A stretch of 24,165 bases of DNA, taken from NCBI GenBank assembly GCA_000697335.1, contig JNEM01006062.1, positions 1 through 24,165 on the forward strand. Reading direction: 5' to 3'. Positions 21,276 to 24,165 of the stretch are shown here, in pieces. This DNA is from Conidiobolus incongruus B7586. Taxonomy: Eukaryota > Entomophthoromycota > Entomophthoromycetes > Entomophthorales > Conidiobolaceae. Positions within the stretch are counted from its first letter, which is position 1; every line of letters begins with the position of its first letter. The notes below the pieces were generated by a model. The model was given only the letters and a program-made list of their open reading frames with translations. It did no database searches and had not been told where the DNA came from. Position numbers and translations under genes: made by a program.

Positions 21276-22942
21276 TTACTGAGGTGATAATTTTTCAATT
21301 CTAGTCATTAAATCCTTAATTCTAGCATCCAATAGCTCCATATTAGTTTTAATAGTTTGGTGATTTTCATTGAAACTGGTCTCTAACTGCTCAGTTTGTT
21401 CTTTAGTCACATCCAAAATATTTTGGAGGCGAGTTTGATCGTTGATTAAAGCTTTGATGCTATCAGCAACCCCAATGGCTTCATTGTGTACTCCATTCAA
21501 AGTTTGCAAACGGTGAAGAATGCCAGGTGCTAAAAGCATGTAGCTATCCAACTTTTCGTAAAGGTCGAAAAGTTTATTAAGCTAAAATCAAAAAATGGTT
21601 AATATATAATATATTAAAAATCAAAATATCAGTTTACTTTAGATTCAGTCTCTGAATCGGGCTGAACATTAGAGGAGTTGATACCAAAGTAGAGATCATC
21701 TTTGTTATTAGCATCAAGAGAATCTTTTAGTTCCACAAGTCTGTCTAATTCACCATTCAATGTTTTTACTTTTTTAATGGTACTTTCCATATGGTCGGGG
21801 TGTGCTAAGATCTTCATCATATTTTCCATTTGTGCAATCGATTGACCTATGCCAGCACTCTCAGTCTAATGTAATATAGTAATTAATATTACAGAATTGC
21901 AGATATTGAAAAATATAAACTCACCATTTCAGATTTGGCTATCAAATTGCTTCCTAATGTCTTTTCCAATTTAGCTAATCTTGATTCTAATTCAAGAGCA
22001 TAAGATGGTTCCTAAGAATATTTAGTGATCAATCGTATATCATATTTTCATCGAGTTACCAGTTCATTTGATATAGTTGCGCTAGAGCTCTTGACACCAA
22101 TTTTTTCAGATTCTTGTTTCAACTGATCCAAGGATTTGATTTGATCTAAAAGAGCCGCACCAGTTGTAGTTTGAGCACTGGAACCTCCTGATGGAATTTT
22201 AGAGCTAATTTTGGTTAGTTGTTGCTGAATAGAGGCAATCATAGATACAAGTGCAACATGGGATTGCTCATTAGTGTCTTCTAGGTTTGATGACTAATCA
22301 AATGTTAATGTTAATTAGATTACTAAAAATAAATGAACATTCAGCTGAATTACGTCATTGATTTCTTCTTGTAAGCTATCTACTTCGAATAGCAATCTTC
22401 TAATCTTTTGTATAGGAGTCTCCTTCAAATCGCTTTTTTGGTTCAACATTTCATATTCTGGAGTATCCAAAAAGGTATCCAACTGATATTTCTTTAATAG
22501 TTTTTTGCTATGTAAGTTCAAGGTCTCATCTATAATATTCAATTAATAAATAATTTAAATAATTGATTGTTTTGAGTACCCTTTTCATTAAGTTCACCTG
22601 TTTTTTCTCTAAATAACTTAGAAGTTTCACTAACGTTTATATCTTCTACCAGAATGTGTTCTGATGGTTTATCCTAATAGTTTATTAACATCAATTTATA
22701 ATTATTGAATTTTTATCCAGGGTTACTTCGACAATTTTTCTCAAATTAACTTGAGGTGTTGTTACATCAGGACTTTCATAAACATCTGGAGCTGTATCCT
22801 AAAAAATATTAGTTCAATATATTATTTCTACGATTGGAATAATAGTATTGAATATTCATAATTTAATTTGATGACTTGAAAATGTCATTTATTAAAATAG
22901 TTAACTTACAATATCTGGAAGTGAAGCATATTTACTAGACAT
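21276..22942 (-). CDS. DCTN2: Dynactin subunit 2 (dynamitin, p50), eight exons
   Basis: Exons on the minus strand: 22910-22942, 22727-22798, 22580-22673, 22354-22529, 22060-22293, 21925-22011, 21638-21865, 21276-21581; 409 aa (human 401). Dynamitin is the shoulder subunit that links the p150/p24 arm to the Arp1 filament of dynactin, the dynein activator for retrograde transport. The N-terminus MSSKYASLPDIDTAPDVYES parallels human KYADLPGIARNEPDVYE. Around residues 90-120, YEMLNQKSDLKETPIQKIRR then LLFEVDSLQEEI matches the human block after YEML. The rest is heptad-rich coiled coil (LELESRLAKLEKTL; MESTIKKVKTLNGELDRL), ending in MELLDARIKDLMTRIEKLSP. All joins keep frame. Intron 1 is 111 nt, twice the usual length here; the others are 48-60 nt. 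The start was chosen for the conserved KYA..LP context. In yeast the counterpart is the divergent Jnm1. Confidence 0.93.
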
Positions 22943-23487
22943 GATATATTGATATTTATTTCTTTTTCAATTTTTATAATGAAAGATAATAAATTATTTT
23001 TGAATAAATTATTCAAATTGAATCTGGAGTTGTTTTAAAGTATTTTTGTTTAACATGATTATGGGTTGATTTAGAAACATTGAAAATGCACTCTATTTAT
23101 ATTCAATAAAAATTTAGATATTTAACAGTAACAATTTTGTGAATATTAAAGATAATAATTTTATTCAAAGTTGAGATCTCAAATTTAAATCAAGGTAGTT
23201 AAGAAACTTTTTCAATCGTTATCAATGTATACATCAGTATGTATCATATTCAAATCATATAAATGAGATCAGATTAAAATATCTTTTACATCACAAGCCT
23301 GTCACATCTTTCACTGATTGGCCAGATATTCTATTTGGATCCAGTTCCAGTTTAATTTCGTATTTGAGTATTCAAAGATAAAATATTCTGTATCTTAATG
23401 ATTATATAAAAAATTAATTTACGAATTATATATTTTATTATCATTAGCAATCAAAAGTATGAAATATTGATAAATATACTTATAATA
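22943..23487. promoter_or_regulatory. Divergent intergenic region between dynamitin and glycogenin genes
   Basis: 545 bp between divergent ATGs. A CCAAT box on the minus strand (ATTGG at 23317-23321, within GATTGGCC) lies about 170 bp before the glycogenin start, in a locally less AT-rich patch (about 23290-23350). No other element is claimed. Confidence 0.4.
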
Positions 23488-24165
23488 ATGAAAGAAATTA
23501 AACACTTACCAAAAGCTTATGTCACTTTAATTACTAATAACAGTTATGTTAATGGTGCTATTGTGTTAGGTTACTCTTTGCGAAATTACAATACTTGCCA
23601 CCTAATCATTTGCTTAGTCACATCGGAGGTTGATCAAGCTTACCGAGCCCAATTAGCGAAGATCTTTGATCATGTTATAGAAATCCCAAAAATAGATTCC
23701 AAAGATCAGAAACGACTGAACTTATTGGGAAGACCTGATTTGGGTGTCACGCTTTCGAAATTACATGTCTGGAATATGACTTGGCTGAGCCAAATTCTGT
23801 TTATGGATGCTGATACCCTCGTGTTAAAGAATATTGATCACTTGTTCAGTCAATACGAAAATACACACTTTGCTGCTTGTCCAGATATTGGGTGGCCTGA
23901 TTGCTTTAACTCTGGAGTATTTATGTGCAAACCTTCCAGCAAAATATACTCTGATCTAATAGAATTATTCATGAGCGAAGGCAGCTTTGATGGTGGAGAC
24001 CAGGGCCTTTTGAATAGATATTTCAATACTTGGTCAAAGGATCAGAATCAGAGAATTCCATTTACCTATAACGTAACACCTAATGCTGTTTACAGTTATG
24101 CACCAGCATACCAACAGTATCAGAGCGATATTTCAGTTTTGCATTTTATTGGCCAGTCAAAGCCT
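23488..24165 (+). CDS. GLG1: Glycogenin, GT8 glucosyltransferase (partial, C-terminus outside window)
   Basis: ATG at 23488; 226 codons without a stop to the right edge; no intron seen. Glycogenin glucosylates itself from UDP-glucose to make the primer extended by glycogen synthase (EC 2.4.1.186). Family features: AYVTLITNNSYVNGAIVLGYSL at the N-terminus, the Mn-binding DAD at 107-109 (LFMDADTLVL), FNSGVFMCKP at 140-149, the DGGDQGLLN block at 168-176, and VLHFIGQSKP at 217-226, corresponding to the animal VVHFLGQTKPW. The tyrosine pair Y202/Y204 in VYSYAPAY aligns with the IYSYLPAF segment that carries the self-glucosylated Tyr of rabbit glycogenin. Missing parts would be the rest of the catalytic domain and the C-terminal glycogen-synthase-binding tail. 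An upstream ATG is followed almost at once by a stop. It is divergent from the dynamitin gene. Confidence 0.93.
   Translation, partial: MKEIKHLPKAYVTLITNNSYVNGAIVLGYSLRNYNTCHLIICLVTSEVDQAYRAQLAKIFDHVIEIPKIDSKDQKRLNLLGRPDLGVTLSKLHVWNMTWLSQILFMDADTLVLKNIDHLFSQYENTHFAACPDIGWPDCFNSGVFMCKPSSKIYSDLIELFMSEGSFDGGDQGLLNRYFNTWSKDQNQRIPFTYNVTPNAVYSYAPAYQQYQSDISVLHFIGQSKP

Noticed and set aside
1-24165. CRISPR arrays, transposons, LTR or other virus-like elements, rRNA
   Set aside because: I looked for repeat-spacer patterns, transposase, integrase and reverse-transcriptase motifs, and terminal repeats on both strands, and saw none that I could support.

Overview
The window reads as nuclear DNA of an AT-rich, gene-dense fungus, most likely an early-diverging lineage. 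A Conidiobolus-like entomophthoralean is my best guess, but this is inference. The evidence is short spliceosomal introns (31 deduced; 30 of them 47-62 nt), coding DNA clearly richer in G+C than the intergenic DNA, a fungal-type Cgr1, a full-length dynamitin, and an ACMSD that the familiar yeasts lack. There is no operon structure, ribosomal RNA, confident tRNA, CRISPR array or recognisable transposon or virus-like element.

Layout. 1-1231 (-): 5' part of an F-box/leucine-rich-like protein that runs off the left edge. 1232-3315: a 2 kb AT-rich stretch without a gene. 3316-4266 (+): intronless MIR-domain protein with a Gln/Asn/Gly/Tyr-rich head. 4776-5980 (+): two-exon nuclear-looking protein of unknown function. 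6057-6850 (-): guanylate kinase, five exons, head-to-head across 135 bp with Cgr1 (6986-7517, +, four exons). 7958-9264 (-): ACMSD, six exons. 10268-12074 (-): seven-exon protein with an acidic tail, unrecognised. 13516-18846 (+): clathrin heavy chain, six exons, 1686 aa. 19968-20975 (-): ketopantoate reductase. 21276-22942 (-): dynamitin, eight exons, 409 aa. 23488-24165 (+): start of glycogenin, cut by the right edge.

The recognised genes are housekeeping functions with no shared pathway: GMP phosphorylation, rRNA processing, tryptophan/NAD branch control, clathrin coats, pantothenate synthesis, dynein-dynactin transport and glycogen priming. Neighbours are linked by promoter sharing at most (GUK1/CGR1 closely, DCTN2/glycogenin loosely).

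Most splice joins were read by eye from GT..AG borders, reading-frame continuity and family alignment from memory; exon coordinates are given in each entry. The points most worth following are the cytosolic-looking MIR protein with a prion-like, tandemly repeated head, the two unrecognised proteins, the fungal ACMSD, and the marked lack of G at intron position +5. I did not find a convincing new multi-gene system.
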